Below, one piece after another: positions 1 to 10,790 of a stretch of DNA of 64,000 nt. Made by a program: the position numbers and the translations under genes. This DNA is from Diplolepis rosae (Eukaryota; Arthropoda; Insecta; Hymenoptera; Diplolepididae): assembly GCA_030998225.1 (NCBI GenBank), contig JAPYXD010000715.1, positions 434,001 to 498,000 of the forward strand, in the 5' to 3' direction. Position 1 is the stretch's first letter. Each line of letters starts with the position of its first letter. The notes beneath the pieces were generated by a model. It did no database searches and was not told where the DNA came from. It saw only the letters and a program-made list of their open reading frames with translations.

Positions 1-247
1 AATTAGCTGCAGGCCTCTTGCGCTTGCCCTTAACATTCAAGTGTGCGGTCACTCGCAGCTAGAGCGCAATTGTCTTTATCAACACTATAAATCCTTCAAA
101 AACTTTTTGATCTTTAGAAATTTGCATCTCAAATTAAAATTGCTCTAAAAAAAGGAATCGGAGATCGTTACTGAATGATTTATACACTTAATTCGATACT
201 GATAGCAATTAATTGTTTATTATACATAACAATGTGGATTCACAATT

Positions 248-510
248 AATTTCTTTCATAGACATCGCTTTTCGAGAGATCTTATACTCAAGCAATCGCT
301 TCAGCTAGATCTCTTACATAGCGATCGCTTGATTGAGAGATCTTTTACAATTAAGCGATCGCTTGAATAAGAGACCCCTTAAAAGGAGCGAATTCGTCCA
401 CAAGCGATCGCTTTTCAAGAGATCTCTTACACAGGCGATCGCCTGACTAAGAGATCTATAAACCGATCGCTTGTGGACGTATTCGCTCCTTTTAAGAGAT
501 CTCTTGTCGA
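248..510. repeat. short palindromic repeat cluster
   Basis: Two palindromes alternate through this stretch: GCGATCGC cores (about 321, 355, 404, 435, with a variant at 463) and AGAGATCT-type cores. A longer inverted repeat of 30 bp lies at 381-410 and 464-493 with one mismatch and would fold the middle of the cluster into a hairpin. No coding signal is seen. Function and family are unknown. Confidence 0.75.
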
Positions 511-513
511 GAG

Positions 514-759
514 ATGCTTTGCTATGGGAACCTTAACGATTTCACTGAAACTCTCGATGACTTAGACCTATCGCAAAAAGCAAAAAATGCCCAAATTCCC
601 AAAGAAAATCCTTATGAGGATATAATAAGCTTGTTCAGCAAATCCCCAAAAAAAACATTACAGGTCCTAGAAAATCGCGCCCTACAAACTCAGAACATTA
701 ACGACAAACCAGAAATAGCGAGCCAAGGCAACGGTAGAATTAGGAACCTGGGTAATTAA
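514..759 (+). CDS. unrecognised 81-residue ORF, possibly a remnant
   Basis: The ORF starts just after the palindromic cluster and is rich in Asn, Lys and Asp with no motif I recognise. It lies upstream of decayed Ty3/gypsy pol sequence, so it may be a fragment of the same element. It may equally be a chance reading frame. Confidence 0.2.
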   Translation: MLCYGNLNDFTETLDDLDLSQKAKNAQIPKENPYEDIISLFSKSPKKTLQVLENRALQTQNINDKPEIASQGNGRIRNLGN

Positions 760-1100
760 AACCGCAAAGATAAGGAAACAGAAAAGACAGGCATTTGTTA
801 TAATAGCAAATAATTAGAAAAACTGGAAAGGGACCTTATAAAAACTGGAACCTAGAGAGACTCAAGCCCTGAACGAAAAAACCGAGATTAAGAATAAAAA
901 CTCATGGATTAATTTTAGAAACAAGGGAATTTCATTGAACAATATAGGAGGTAAACCCATAATACTAGTGAAACCAACGGATAACGCAGCACAAGTACGC
1001 GGGGGTATTATCGAAGTAGATGAGTTAATAAAATGAATTAAATAAAATAGTGAAAAATGAAATATCGGAATTATAACTATATTTAAAGTCAAACGTTTTT

Positions 1101-1401
1101 TGTTACTTGGACGATATCATTATTGTAACTCAAAATTTTAACCGTCATTCAAAGTATTTAAACCTTGTATTGGATAAAATTAAGGAAAAAAAACTTGAAA
1201 AGATGACTAAACACGTGTGAATTCGGTTGTTGAAAAATCAAATACCTTGGTTTTAAAGTAAACGAAAAAGAACTCTAAACCCATGATGATAAAATTCAGC
1301 CAATCTTGGAATTAACTAAACCCAAAAATATTTAGCAATTACAATGATTAATAGGAATGGCAAGTTGGTATAGGAGGTTTATACCACACTTCGCTGAAAT
1401 A
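1101..1401 (+). pseudogene. Ty3/gypsy reverse transcriptase remnant
   Basis: Read with frame changes and stops, this segment gives the RT catalytic box YLDDIIIVTQ (from 1104), a KYLGFKVNE segment near 1245, and the RT to RNase H connection GMASWYRRFIPHFAEI ending at 1401. These are standard for Ty3/gypsy pol. The reading breaks off after FAEI and resumes at 6861 with EPLNRLLKKD, the residues that normally follow. The element was therefore split here by later insertions. It is heavily decayed and not functional. Confidence 0.8.
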
Positions 1402-1541
1402 CTCTCGAAATACGCCTCAGTTTCGATAATCACTTCTTCATTGGAGCTAAATCTCTTTCCCTGGAGCATTTCCCTGGTGCAGAGTCCCCATAATGCTTAT
1501 CCAGACACTGCTTTGCTTCAACAGTATTTTTGCCCATTAAA
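1402..1541 (-). pseudogene. mariner transposase fragments
   Basis: On the minus strand, reading down from about 1541, an N-terminal mariner-like segment (TVEAKQCLDKHYGDSAPGK) runs straight into a C-terminal mariner-like segment (RFSSNEEVIIETEAYFES) in another frame. The whole catalytic middle is missing. The fragment begins right after a TA inside gypsy pol (1400-1401), and the gypsy frame resumes right after a TA at 6859-6860, which fits TA-targeted mariner insertion. Terminal inverted repeats are not clear, so the exact ends are uncertain. Confidence 0.65.
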
Positions 1542-1750
1542 AAACAATGTTTGATTAACACTCACAACTCTTTATTACCCATTGCTTTGAAAATGACAAC
1601 AGTTGCTTCACCAAAACCTCCACAGTACGTCCACTACCATGTATTTTAGAAGGGTACTTGAAAAAGTGAAAATAAGCATCAGCGCCGCCAAGTTATGATA
1701 GCAAGAACTAATATCAATGCAAACGAAACCCCCGCAACCTGAAACCCATT

Positions 1751-1861
1751 AAGGTGGGCATTGAATGACATTGAAATGTTAACATCTGAAAAGAACGCAA
1801 TCAAGAATGAAACTTTTGAATTCCTTTTAATAAATTAAAATGCGTTCAAAAGTTTTATCCT
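1751..1861. repeat. left half of palindromic MITE split by Copia
   Basis: The sequence from 1751 is matched in inverted orientation by sequence ending at 6497; the outer 28 bp differ at one position. If the Copia element is taken out, the two halves plus the spacer form one long imperfect hairpin of roughly 165 bp. The last five bases, ATCCT (1857-1861), are the left copy of the Copia target duplication. Confidence 0.65.
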
Positions 1862-2093
1862 TGTTGAAATTGTAGCATTATATCCTCGCTCCTTTCTTTG
1901 TTTATATTAGCGAGCTTAGATATACTTGTACCACCGAATGCGGCTGCGCGACAATTTGTACGTATTTACGCTGTAAGAATGCTCTGTGTATTGCCATCAC
2001 TTTCCTGGTGGCTCTTGAAGAATAAACAGGTGTTTGCTCTGTTATCGCTGGTGTTTTTATTTCGCTTCCAAAAACTATTGAATATTTCCAATA
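1862..2093 (+). repeat. Copia 5' LTR
   Basis: It starts TGTTGAAAT and ends ATTTCCAATA, a short imperfect inverted pair. It matches 6207-6438 over 232 bp with about three differences. The boundary is fixed by the target duplication on the left and the primer site on the right. Confidence 0.95.
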
Positions 2094-2107
2094 GGTTATG
2101 GGCCCAG
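2094..2107 (+). promoter_or_regulatory. primer binding site, initiator tRNA-Met (internal half)
   Basis: GGTTATGGGCCCAG directly abuts the 5' LTR. It is complementary to the anticodon stem region of initiator tRNA-Met, the half-tRNA primer used by copia-type elements. This supports the LTR boundary and the family assignment. Confidence 0.85.
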
Positions 2108-2228
2108 GTACGTTACCTGATTGAAAAGCGAATTTTCCGAAAATTGCGCGCGAGGGGCGAATAAAAACGAGCAAAGGAAAGTGTGAAAAATAAAAGTTTT
2201 CGAGTGAGTCGAAAGTGAAAGTTCAATC

Positions 2229-5200
2229 ATGGCGGACATTCTCACTACAAAAGGAATGGAAAAGTTCAACGGAACTAATTTCCAAGTTTGGAAGTTCCAA
2301 ATAAACGCTGTTCTCATAGCCAGCGGGATCGACGACGTCGTGAAGGGCACCAGAGTGAAACCCGAAGAGATCGACGCCCAGCACTTGAAGATTTGGGTCA
2401 AAGACGACGCGAAAGCAATGTTTCTGATTTCATCGGAGATGGAGGCCTCGCAGGTAGAAAGTGTGCTAACCTGTCGATCAAGTCGCGAAATGTGGAACAA
2501 ATTAGTGCTCATCCACGAAAAAAAATCGGAATCAAACAAGCTTATCTTAACCCAGAGATTCCACGAAGCCAAGATGGAGTCCAACGACACCGTAGTCAAA
2601 CACGTATCGAGAATTTTGAATATGGCGGCGCAACTGGCGGACGTTGGTGAGGAAATGTCCGACGTGGCAATAATGGCGAAAATTCTGGCCAGCCTACCCC
2701 CAAGATTCAACCCTCTAAAATCAGCCTGGGACAGTGTCGATACTGAAAGACAGAAGCTCGAGAATCTTCAAGAAAGGCTCATATAAGAAGAATCGCGCAT
2801 CACGGTCGATGACGAGGGGGTGTCAGTTTTTTTATCGACCAGAAACGCACCGAAGAAGGGGCCGATAAGAGACAAGTCGAACATGGAGTACTACAGTTGC
2901 CACAAAAAAGGACATTTCGCGTGGCAGTGTCCTCAGAAAAAGAAGAAGAAAAAGGACGCAGGCCAAAATTGTACATTTATGGCGATGTCCAGCAGCAGGT
3001 GTAACGAGCTTCGAGATTCTGCCGAAGCATTCGCCAAGATGGACGCCAAAGACGTTTGGTTGCTTGATAGTGGTGCTTCCCGACACATCACGTTTCGGCG
3101 CGAGTGGTTCGAGTCATTTTCTCCATGCGCAGGGGAAAAAGTAATGCTTGGTGATGACTGTGCGTGTGACGTGCGCGGCTCGGGGACTATCAAGATAAGA
3201 AAAAATGTAAACAACGAGTGGTTGTATAGCACCATCGAAAACGTGTTATTCGTGCCTCAGTTGAGAAAGAATTTGTTTTCTGTTGGTGCGAGCGTGTCAA
3301 AAGGTTTCGAGGTCAACTTTTCGGACAACCGCGTGTCGATCTTGAAGAACGGAATAACCGTCGCCGAAGGTTCAAAGCAATCGAACGACATTTACCGATT
3401 GTTTTTCGTGGTTTCGCGTAAGTCTGACAGTGATCGGATAGAGGCCAATACAAACGAGTCTATTTGCAACTTACGCGCGTAGCACGAGAGATTCGGGCAT
3501 GTGAATATCGCGACGCTAAGAAAAATGATAAACGAAGGATTTACCACAGGAGCATCGTTTACAGATTCGGACAATTTTTTCTGTGAGCCTTGTCAGTTCG
3601 GAAAAAGTCACCGCCTTCCGTTCCAAAGGGCGAGAATGTGAAAAATATGGAAAATCGGTGAATCCTTCCACTCGGACGTGTGTGGCCCAATGAGCGTGGA
3701 GTCATTGGGCGGAGCGAGATACTTCATTACGTTTATCGACGACGCATCGGGCTACCGGTACGTGCTTTTCACGCGGTCTAAAGCACAAGTGCCCGAAAAA
3801 TTCCGCGAGATCGCGAAAAGTGTGGAAACGAAATTCGAACATCCGTTAAAAGTGTTTCGGTCGGACAACGGGACAGAATACGTCAATGAAGATCTGTCCC
3901 AGTACTTCAAGAAAAAGGGGATAACTGTGTCGCATTCTGCGCCCCACACATCAGAACAAAACGGCAAGTCGGAGCGGGCGAACCGCACCATCGTCGAGTC
4001 GGTTCGAACAATGATGAAGGCGAGAGATTTGCCTACGATGCTTTGGGCCAAAGCAGTCAACATGGCGGCGTATCTACAAAACAGAACGTTATCAAGATCG
4101 CATCCGGAGAAAACCCCCTACGAAGCTTGGCATGGTGAGAAGCCACGAGTCGACCATCTTCGCATTTTTGGCTCAACAGCATACGCTCACATTCCGAAGC
4201 AATTTCGGAAGAAATTCGGCCCAAAATCGAAGAAACTCATTTTCGTCGGATATCAAGAAAACTCGAGCAATTATCGCCTATTCGATCAAACAACAAGAAA
4301 GGTGTCAGTCTCGAGGGACGTGGTATTCAACGAGAAAGACACCGACTATGATTGCTCGAGTGGAAACGAAAACATTGAGATTGTTTTCCCTTTGAAAGAA
4401 GCGATTGAGACGGAAGACGAGAACGAGAGAGAGGAAGATGGCGACACTTGGGCCGACGCCGAAGAGCAAGGCGAAACAGGCACAACGAGCAAGAAGTCAG
4501 CGCGCGTCATCGATAAGCGAGAACCTTATCAGCTTCGAGATCGAGATGCCATCCCAGCCCGGAAAATTTTTCAGGCGAATGTGGCAGAAGTTACGCCCCT
4601 CACATAGGAAGAGGCGCTCAGTGGCCCCGAATCCGCGCAGTGGAAAAGGGCCATTGATGACGAATTACAATCGCACAAAGACAACGCAACTTGGGAGCTT
4701 GTACCGAGGAAAGACAACATGAAACTGATTGACTCGAAATGGGTATTCACAATGCTCCGCGACGAGGAAGGCAACGCCGTGCGATTTAAAGCGAGACTTT
4801 ACGCCAGAGGTTTTCGACAAATCGAAGGTGTCGATTATCAGGAAACATTCGCCCCGGTCATTCGTTATGACACACTCCGCATTTTCTTGGCATTCGTCAC
4901 GGAATTCGACCTCGAGATGATGCAGTTAGATATAAAGACAGCATTTTCATACGGCGACCTGGACGAGCAGATCTTCATGGAGCTTCCTGGAGGGGTGGAA
5001 GGTGGCAACATTGACAGTTCGAAGGTGTGTCAATTGCTGAAGTCGTGGTATGGACTGAAGCAGGCAGCGCGTTGCTGGAATAAGCGCTTTACCAGTGAGC
5101 TCGAAAAAATCGGGCTAAAACAGTGCGTGAGCGATCAGTGTCTCTTCAGTGGCGTGATAGATAACGAAAAAGTGATTTTCGCGTTATTTGTCGATGATGG

Positions 5201-6155
5201 ACTCGCCGCAGCAAAATCGAAAAAGGTGTTAGACATTGTGAAAAACGCGCTATGTGAATCATTCGAAGTAAAATTGGGTGAATCGAGTTGTTTTGTGGGC
5301 ATTCAAATCGAGCGCGACAGAATGAATAAGAAAATGCTGATTCACGAAGAAATGTACGCAAGTAAGGTAATTGAAAAGTTTGGCATGTCCGATGCGGGAC
5401 TAATGAGTGTACCGGCCGATCCGAATCAAATTCTTTGCCGAAATGACGATGTGAACGAAAATTCGCGTACCGATGATCCATATGGCGAAGCCGTGGGTTC
5501 TCTCATGTTTCTCGCCGTAGTGACTCGGCCCGACATTGCTTGCGCGGTAAACAACGCTAGTAAATATTTGGAAAAACACGAAAACTCGCATTGGAATGGA
5601 GTGAAAAGAGTCATGAAGTATCTATCGGGGACGCGCGATCTTGGAATTTTGTACGAAGCGCGAAGCGATAACTTTGTTTTGACGGGATACTCCGACTCTG
5701 ATTACGCGGGCGACGTCGATACGCGGCGCTCAACCAGCGGTTTTTGTTTCTTCCTGGGCAGGGGGATTATCACGTGAGGTTGCCAAAGACAAAAAATCGT
5801 CACTTTGAGCAGCACATAGGCTGAATACGTGGCAGCAGCGGCAGCTGCGAAAGAAGCGATTTGGCTGCGAAAAATTTTGTGCGATTTATCATATGAGCCT
5901 GAAACCCCCACGGTTCTTTTCGTAGACAACCAAAGCGCGATAAAGCTCGCAAAAAATCCTGAATTTCACAAAAGAACGAAACATATTGACATAAAGTTTC
6001 ATTTCATTCGTCAAAATGTTGTCATCGGGAAACTATCTGTCGAATACATTCCGTCTACAGAACAGAAGGCCGATATTTTTACAAAGGCTTTTCCGAAACA
6101 ACGTTTCCTATATATCCGTGAACTCTTGAACTTAGGAAAGCGTTGCGATTTCTAA
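2229..6155 (+). pseudogene. Copia gag-pol with six in-frame stops
   Basis: All parts lie in one frame from ATG 2229 to the stop at 6153. Order: Gag (2229 on); a zinc knuckle near 2895 whose first Cys is Tyr (YYSCHKKGHFAWQC); aspartic protease LLDSGASRHIT near 3063; integrase with HERFGHVN and CEPCQFGK, then DNGTEYVNE near 3860; RT with VDYQETFAPV near 4830 and LFVDD near 5188; RNase H with YSDSDYAGD near 5690 and a VDNQSAIKLAKNPEFHKRTK segment near 5920. In-frame stops are at 2784, 3480, 3639, 4605, 5775 and 5817. Those at 3480 and 5775 fall where Trp is usual. No frameshift was needed, so decay is by point mutation. Capsid, protease, integrase and RT/RNase H would have been made as one polyprotein. 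Confidence 0.93.
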
Positions 6156-6198
6156 AGATTTCACTCTTCGTTACATTTTTTTTGCGAGGTTACTATGC

Positions 6199-6206
6199 AG
6201 GGAGGA
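6199..6206 (+). promoter_or_regulatory. Copia polypurine tract
   Basis: AGGGAGGA lies directly before the 3' LTR, in the place expected for the plus-strand DNA primer. Confidence 0.75.
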
Positions 6207-6438
6207 TGTTGAAATTGTAGCATTATATCCTCGCTCCTTTCTTTGTTTATATTAGCGAGCTTAGATATACTTGTACCACCGAATGCGGCTGCGCGACAAT
6301 TTGTACGTATTTACGCTGTAAGAATGCTCTGTGTATTGCCATCACTTTCCTGGTGGCTCTTGAAGAATAAACAGTTGTTTGCTCTGTTATCGCCAGTGTT
6401 TTTATTTCGCTTCCAAAAACTATTGAATATTTCCAATA
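6207..6438 (+). repeat. Copia 3' LTR
   Basis: The 232-bp partner of 1862-2093, followed by the right ATCCT duplication at 6439-6443. Confidence 0.95.
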
Positions 6439-6443
6439 ATCCT

Positions 6444-6497
6444 CGATTCCAATTCTTTCTAGACTTTCACATTTCAATGCCATTCAATGCCCACCTT
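6444..6497. repeat. right half of palindromic MITE split by Copia
   Basis: This is the inverted counterpart of 1751-1861; the outer 28 bp (6470-6497) match 1751-1778 with one mismatch. The following 6498-6858 is AT-rich non-coding sequence, probably the 5' side of the mariner remnant. No clear motif is seen in it. Confidence 0.6.
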
Positions 6498-6860
6498 CTT
6501 ACTAGGTATATTCTAAAGAGCGAAAATTTTTAAAACGTGAATCAATGATTTATACCATCTTATTTTATCAAAAAAATATCAAAATGTGGTTGCTATAGTT
6601 ACAAAAGGGTAAAAAGAACATCGGTAGCGACAATAGCGCCACCACTTGTTGATAGCAAACACTATAATTCGTTCCCCTTCTCACCTATATGAGTCGACTC
6701 ACTGTGAAAACCTCTGTAACTTCTGAAATAAAAGTCAGATTGTCATGAAATTTCGACACGTAACGTTTGAAGGTTGGTACTATCCAGCAATCATATGGAT
6801 TTGACAAAAGTGGTGCCATCTATATGTCAGACCGCTAACTTATAGAGTGATCTGTTAATA

Positions 6861-7180
6861 GAACCATTAAACAGGCTATTAAAGAAGGATAAAAAGTAGG
6901 ATTGGGGAACGGAACAAAACAAAGCTTTCGAAAAAGTAAAAGAATTCTTGATATCATCACCTATTTAGTTTAGGAGCGGTTCTAACTCAAACCATACACG
7001 GAACAATCTATGTAATTGCTTACGCAAACAGAAATCTGAATAGTGTAGAGCCAAGATGGCCGGCCTCAGAGAAAGAATGGTGGGCATTTGAACTACTCGA
7101 ATTCGACTACGAAGTAATCTAAAGAAAAGGAAGTTCGAATCTTGTCTGAGACGATTTTTCAAGATCTAAAGAAACAACTA
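6861..7180 (+). pseudogene. Ty3/gypsy RNase H remnant
   Basis: The frame resumes the gypsy reading that stops at 1401: EPLNRLLKKDKK, then TEQNKAFEKVKEFL, then LGAVLTQTIHGTIYVIAYA and PRWPASEKEWWAF, then LLEFDYEVI. These are Ty3/gypsy RNase H landmarks. Stops and deletions break it. It belongs with the RT remnant at 1101-1401. Confidence 0.8.
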
Positions 7181-7473
7181 AATAAACAGCTTTTACGTTA
7201 GCATACAGCGTAGAAAAACCAAAAGCAGAAATAAATGACGAAACAGAGGATCTGTACTCGGTAAAAACACTAGTAAAAATGCATCGACTCAGTATATCCT
7301 CGCATTTTTGTATTTAGGCCGTGAATTACAACCACTTAAACCTCTCAGAAGATGTATCAAAAGGGGTGATGATATTGAATTTCAGGATGTAAACAGATGG
7401 ACAGATAGGTTAAGAAAGATACAGGTGATAAAGGAAGAGGTCTAGAAGAATTTGAACGAAGCGAATAAAATCT

Positions 7474-7822
7474 GCCCGCTTCGCGGGCACATTCTCATCA
7501 CGCGCTTCGCGCTCCGTAATACTCGTTCGTCGCGCTGCGCGCTCTGGAGTTTTTGAACATCGCGCTTCGCGCTCCGTTCTTTCTGGACCTTGCGCTTCGC
7601 GCTCGGTCTTGTGCTCTTCGTATACATTTAAGTTTATTTCTTATAATTTAATACTGAAGCTCGAACCAATTCTATAATATTAAAGATGATGTAAATTACT
7701 CATTTTCTCAAATTCACTAAATTTCTTTTTCAGTTCAAGTGAAACAGGAGATTCAATTTACTTAAGGCTCTATCAGCCTTGAGGAACACATTCTCATCAT
7801 GACACTCATGCTTCGCGCTCCA
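7474..7822. repeat. cluster of GC-rich mini-hairpins
   Basis: In an AT-rich setting there are five perfect small hairpins: GCCCGCTTCGCGGGC at 7474-7488, GCGCTTCGCGC at 7502, 7562 and 7591, and a CGCGCTGCGCGC variant near 7531. A partial copy (TGCTTCGCGCTC) occurs near 7809. The pieces between them are unrelated to each other. A minus-strand reading gives SAKR-type repeats, which I take as a by-product. Confidence 0.75.
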
Positions 7823-7899
7823 TTTCCTGTATACGTTTCAGTAACTTCTTAATAAATTACATGATTAAAATAATTTATTTTCTTCCAAATATCTAAAAA

Positions 7900-8440
7900 A
7901 GGAAAAACGATCGTAGACTTTATTTAAGGAAATGATTTTGCAGAACAACGCTTATTTCGTATCTCACATATTTTGGTGAAAAAAATCGAATTTTTTCAAT
8001 ATTAAAAATCAAAACATAAAATATACATCCTGTCGAGAAATTTCTTAATAAGAATGTGTAGACCTCATTTAGGCAAATAATTTTCCATCTAAACGTCTTT
8101 TATGCATCTCATATATTTTGTCTAAAAAATGGAGTTCTTGAATTTTAATCGTATTTTTTAAAATTAAAACGAAAAATATATTTTTTTCAGAAACTGTTCG
8201 GAACAAAACTTGTAGACCTTTTTAAAACGAACAACTTTGTATTCTTACGTTTTTTTCATATTTCACATATTATTGTTAAAAAATCGAATTTTGGATTTTC
8301 AATAGTTTTTTGTTTTTAATTAAAAAGAAAAATATGCATCTTATGAAAAACTGTTACAATTCAAATTTGTAGGTATTTATGTAGAAAATAATATCGTGTC
8401 ATAACGTTTTTCACATAAAACTAATACCTTCTCATATGAT
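7900..8440. repeat. diverged tandem repeat, about 150-bp unit
   Basis: A GTAGAC/GTAGG marker recurs at about 7912, 8058, 8212 and 8369, each followed by similar T-rich text with TTTCATATTTCACATATT-like blocks. Spacing is 146, 154 and 157 bp. The copies are strongly diverged. Confidence 0.6.
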
Positions 8441-8465
8441 GAGAATGTAAAAAAACGGGCTACTC

Positions 8466-8660
8466 GTTATAATTTGAGTAGAAGATTTATTGAATTAAAG
8501 GTGGGCGATAGGGTTTCAAAAATAGCAACCAAATTATCTAATAAAGCGGATAGTAAGTCAGGGAAACTTTACGATAAATACTAATATGTTGAGAGTGATA
8601 TCTCTCCTACATTTTATGAATTGAAAAAACTTAAGGAAAAAGCGTGGGGGAATGGAATGT
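8466..8660 (+). pseudogene. retroelement integrase C-terminal remnant
   Basis: The reading RYNLSRRFIELKVGDRV, later SNKADSKSGKLYDKY, a stop, then SDISPTFYELKKL follows the order of the C-terminal domain of Ty3/gypsy integrases: a basic YN-R stretch, VGDRV, a KL-KY segment and a final strand. It is probably the end of the gypsy element seen at 1101 and 6861. Confidence 0.6.
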
Positions 8661-9040
8661 AAATGATTTTGAGTTAGAAAATATAAGTATTAACAGAAAT
8701 ACACAGGCAATGGATAAATGGTTTGACAATGACTAGACAACTCTATTTCTCTCAATTTAAGATACAGCTGGACCATTGATATTTTGTTAACAAATAAAGG
8801 ACTGACTCCAAACAAACAAACAAAAACAAAATAGTATATTGTGCAACTAGGGACAAAAAAAATTATTTTGCGAGTGTGAAGTTTGATGCCTGAGCAAAGC
8901 GAGGGTAACAACCACACGAGTAAAATTAATTCCAGCATGTTAAATCCGAACCCAAATTGCTGGTGGTGCACCTCAGAAAATCAGGTGTTCCCGAAAGGGA
9001 AATAACATACCACCCTCACCGACACGTGCGGCGATTTATA

Positions 9041-9195
9041 AAGGAGGGATAGGAGATGGGAAAAGAGGAGGAGGAGAGTAAAAGAAGAAAGGAAATGGCA
9101 GATAGGAAAGAAAAACAACGAAGAGAGGAACTAGAAAGAATGAAGGAAGAGAGGAGAAGAAAGGAAATGGCAGAGAAGAATGAGAAACAGCCTCA
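9041..9195 (+). other. purine-rich tract, Glu/Lys/Arg-rich reading
   Basis: The plus strand is nearly all purine here and reads as a charged run of E, K and R with repeated RRKEMA motifs, as in a coiled coil. It has no clear start and no neighbour that supports it. It may be the tail of the gypsy remnant or low-complexity DNA. The stretch 8661-9040 shows no recognisable gene. Confidence 0.35.
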
Positions 9196-9470
9196 TAAAA
9201 ATCCGTATTTGTGTTATCTGTAAAAGAGGCCCAAATAAATAAGGTTAATACAGAATTTTCTGTTTTTCCTTCTCTTCTGGCTGACAGTTGACTCAAGACG
9301 AAAAAATTGATATCACCTTTTACTTGGTTTTTGTTTTGTTTTTTTTCTTCCTCTTATAAGGTAAATGTACTAGTCCTCGGACTAGGTTTGGTACAGTAGC
9401 GGATACATCAGGAAATGATTTCGATTGAATAAATACGTTGACAAATCTAGATGAGAAGTTCGACAGGCTC

Positions 9471-9835
9471 ACTATCTCGTATATTTTTCTTCATGGATTC
9501 ATTTAATATAATATTTTCCTCAATAACATCGGAGTATCTATTTATACGATCAGACCAACAGAAATCCTGATTTGCGTCTAGTTTAGCTTGACCTTTGGTG
9601 TAAGTTTTACAAGCTTGTTTAAAAGTTATTTCTGGAACTTCTTTATGTTTATAAGTAAACTTATAAGTTTATAATCAACTTGTGTTCAAGTTATTTTTTG
9701 AACTTCTTCGTCCTGGAAATAACTTATAAACAAGCTTGTAAAACTTACTTCTCCGTTCCATTAAGCATCAGAATCCGATGTTATTGAGGACAACATTTTA
9801 TTGAATGAATCCCCGAAGAAAAATATATAATGAGC
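9471..9835. repeat. inverted repeat at the left end of the piggyBac remnant
   Basis: Two paired blocks fold around about 9677: 9475-9545 with 9770-9835 (sharing ATTGAGGA and GATTCATT-type text) and 9599-9640 with 9714-9750 (GTAAGTTTTACAAGCTTGTTT and its reverse complement). Part of the transposase N-terminal region is thus present in inverted copies. Confidence 0.6.
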
Positions 9836-9869
9836 CTGCAGAACTTATCGTAACGTTTATCTCTATTGA

Positions 9870-10560
9870 AATGAACAATACATTATTGATGCATGTGAAG
9901 AAAATGACTTTGATTTACAGTTTCAAGATTTAAATACTTTTTTAGGAATAATCATTCTAACTTTTTTCAACAAGAGGAAGTCTCGGAGAGACTATTGGTC
10001 GACAGATTCATTTTTATCTTGTGATTGAAGTACTCAAAAGCTGGAGATCTCAAAGCCAATGATAATGATGGCTAAATCGTATGCAAGAACATCATTGAAA
10101 TAATTCCTTCTAGGAAAGGCCATACGATTTGGCCTGAAATTCTCGGAACAAGACTTATATTGTAGGGAAAATTCAAAAATTGGAGTACAATTCAGTAAAT
10201 GCGCATTAGGTTCTCGCGTAGTGATGAATTTGTTACAAAAATTTTTTAACAAGACAGCTGCGGATAAGATATCTAAATTCCATCTTTAATTTGATAATTA
10301 TTTCACAAACTTGGATCTCATTGTGCATTTGAGGAAGCTGGGATTGAAATGTACAGGTACGATCAGAGACTATTGTGTACTATTGAATGTATAGATAACA
10401 GAGCTCCAAGAGGCGAGTATATCGTGAAGCATGAGAAAAATAACGACATGAGCTACATAACTATTGAGGCGGCCCAGTTTAAAGTCTCGGCCTTCTTGGG
10501 AAGAAAGTAGAATGGAATTCCCAAAAATAATCGCGTGATAGAGTTAAGCATATTAAGCCT
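9870..10560 (+). pseudogene. piggyBac-type transposase remnant
   Basis: With several frame changes and stops the plus strand reads, in order, FLGIIILTFFNKRKSRRDYW, a segment near 10060 with MMAKSYARTS, GKAIRFGLKF, ALGSRVVMNLL, FDNYFTNLDLIVHLRKLG followed by CTGTIRD (near 10290-10370), and APRGEYIVKHEKNNDMSYIT in another frame near 10410. This is the domain order of piggyBac (DDE_Tnp_1_7) transposases, including the catalytic FDNYFT region. It is dead. No TTAA-flanked ends could be assigned. Confidence 0.8.
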
Positions 10561-10725
10561 GAACTCGCATGCAAAAATCACGAGGTTTCATTGACTGCGA
10601 GTGCACTAATTATCCATTAAACTCTGAACCGGAAATACGTGTGAGTCGAACGCAGCCCATCGAGTGTACACGAAAATTTTCGTTAGTGATATCAGAGAGC
10701 ACTACATTAGGTTGCGTTTGCTGCA

Positions 10726-10790
10726 ACTCTCCTAAACCCCAAAGTGAAGCAGTTTTAAGCGCGGTCAGTGCCTAGATGGGCGTCCGGCCC
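10726..10790 (+). other. 5S rRNA-like fragment (possible SINE head)
   Basis: The text GAAGCAGTTTTAAGCGCGG, GTCAGTGCCTAGATGGGCG and the following CCGG resemble the internal control region of insect 5S rRNA (GAAG...AAGC, GCGGT-AGT-CTTGGATGGG-GACCG) in the right order. The 5' half of 5S is missing. A 5S-derived SINE or a pseudogene would explain it. Chance similarity is possible. The adjoining 10791-11489 is unassigned AT-rich sequence with a TTAA microsatellite near 11424. Confidence 0.35.

Larger units (their letters stand above)
1862..6438 (+). mobile_element. Ty1/Copia LTR retrotransposon, complete but dead
   Basis: The element is 4,577 bp with two 232-bp LTRs and a 5-bp target duplication ATCCT at 1857-1861 and 6439-6443. 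A primer site for half of initiator tRNA-Met and a purine-rich tract are in place. One long gag-pol frame runs through without frameshifts but carries six stop codons. The LTRs differ at about three positions (for example g/t and tg/ca near 2030-2055), so the insertion is fairly recent. It sits in a palindromic MITE inside a mariner remnant inside a gypsy remnant. Confidence 0.95.

Noticed and set aside
2096..2710. 204-residue minus-strand ORF across Copia gag
   Set aside because: It is antisense to a clear gag frame and shows no domain.
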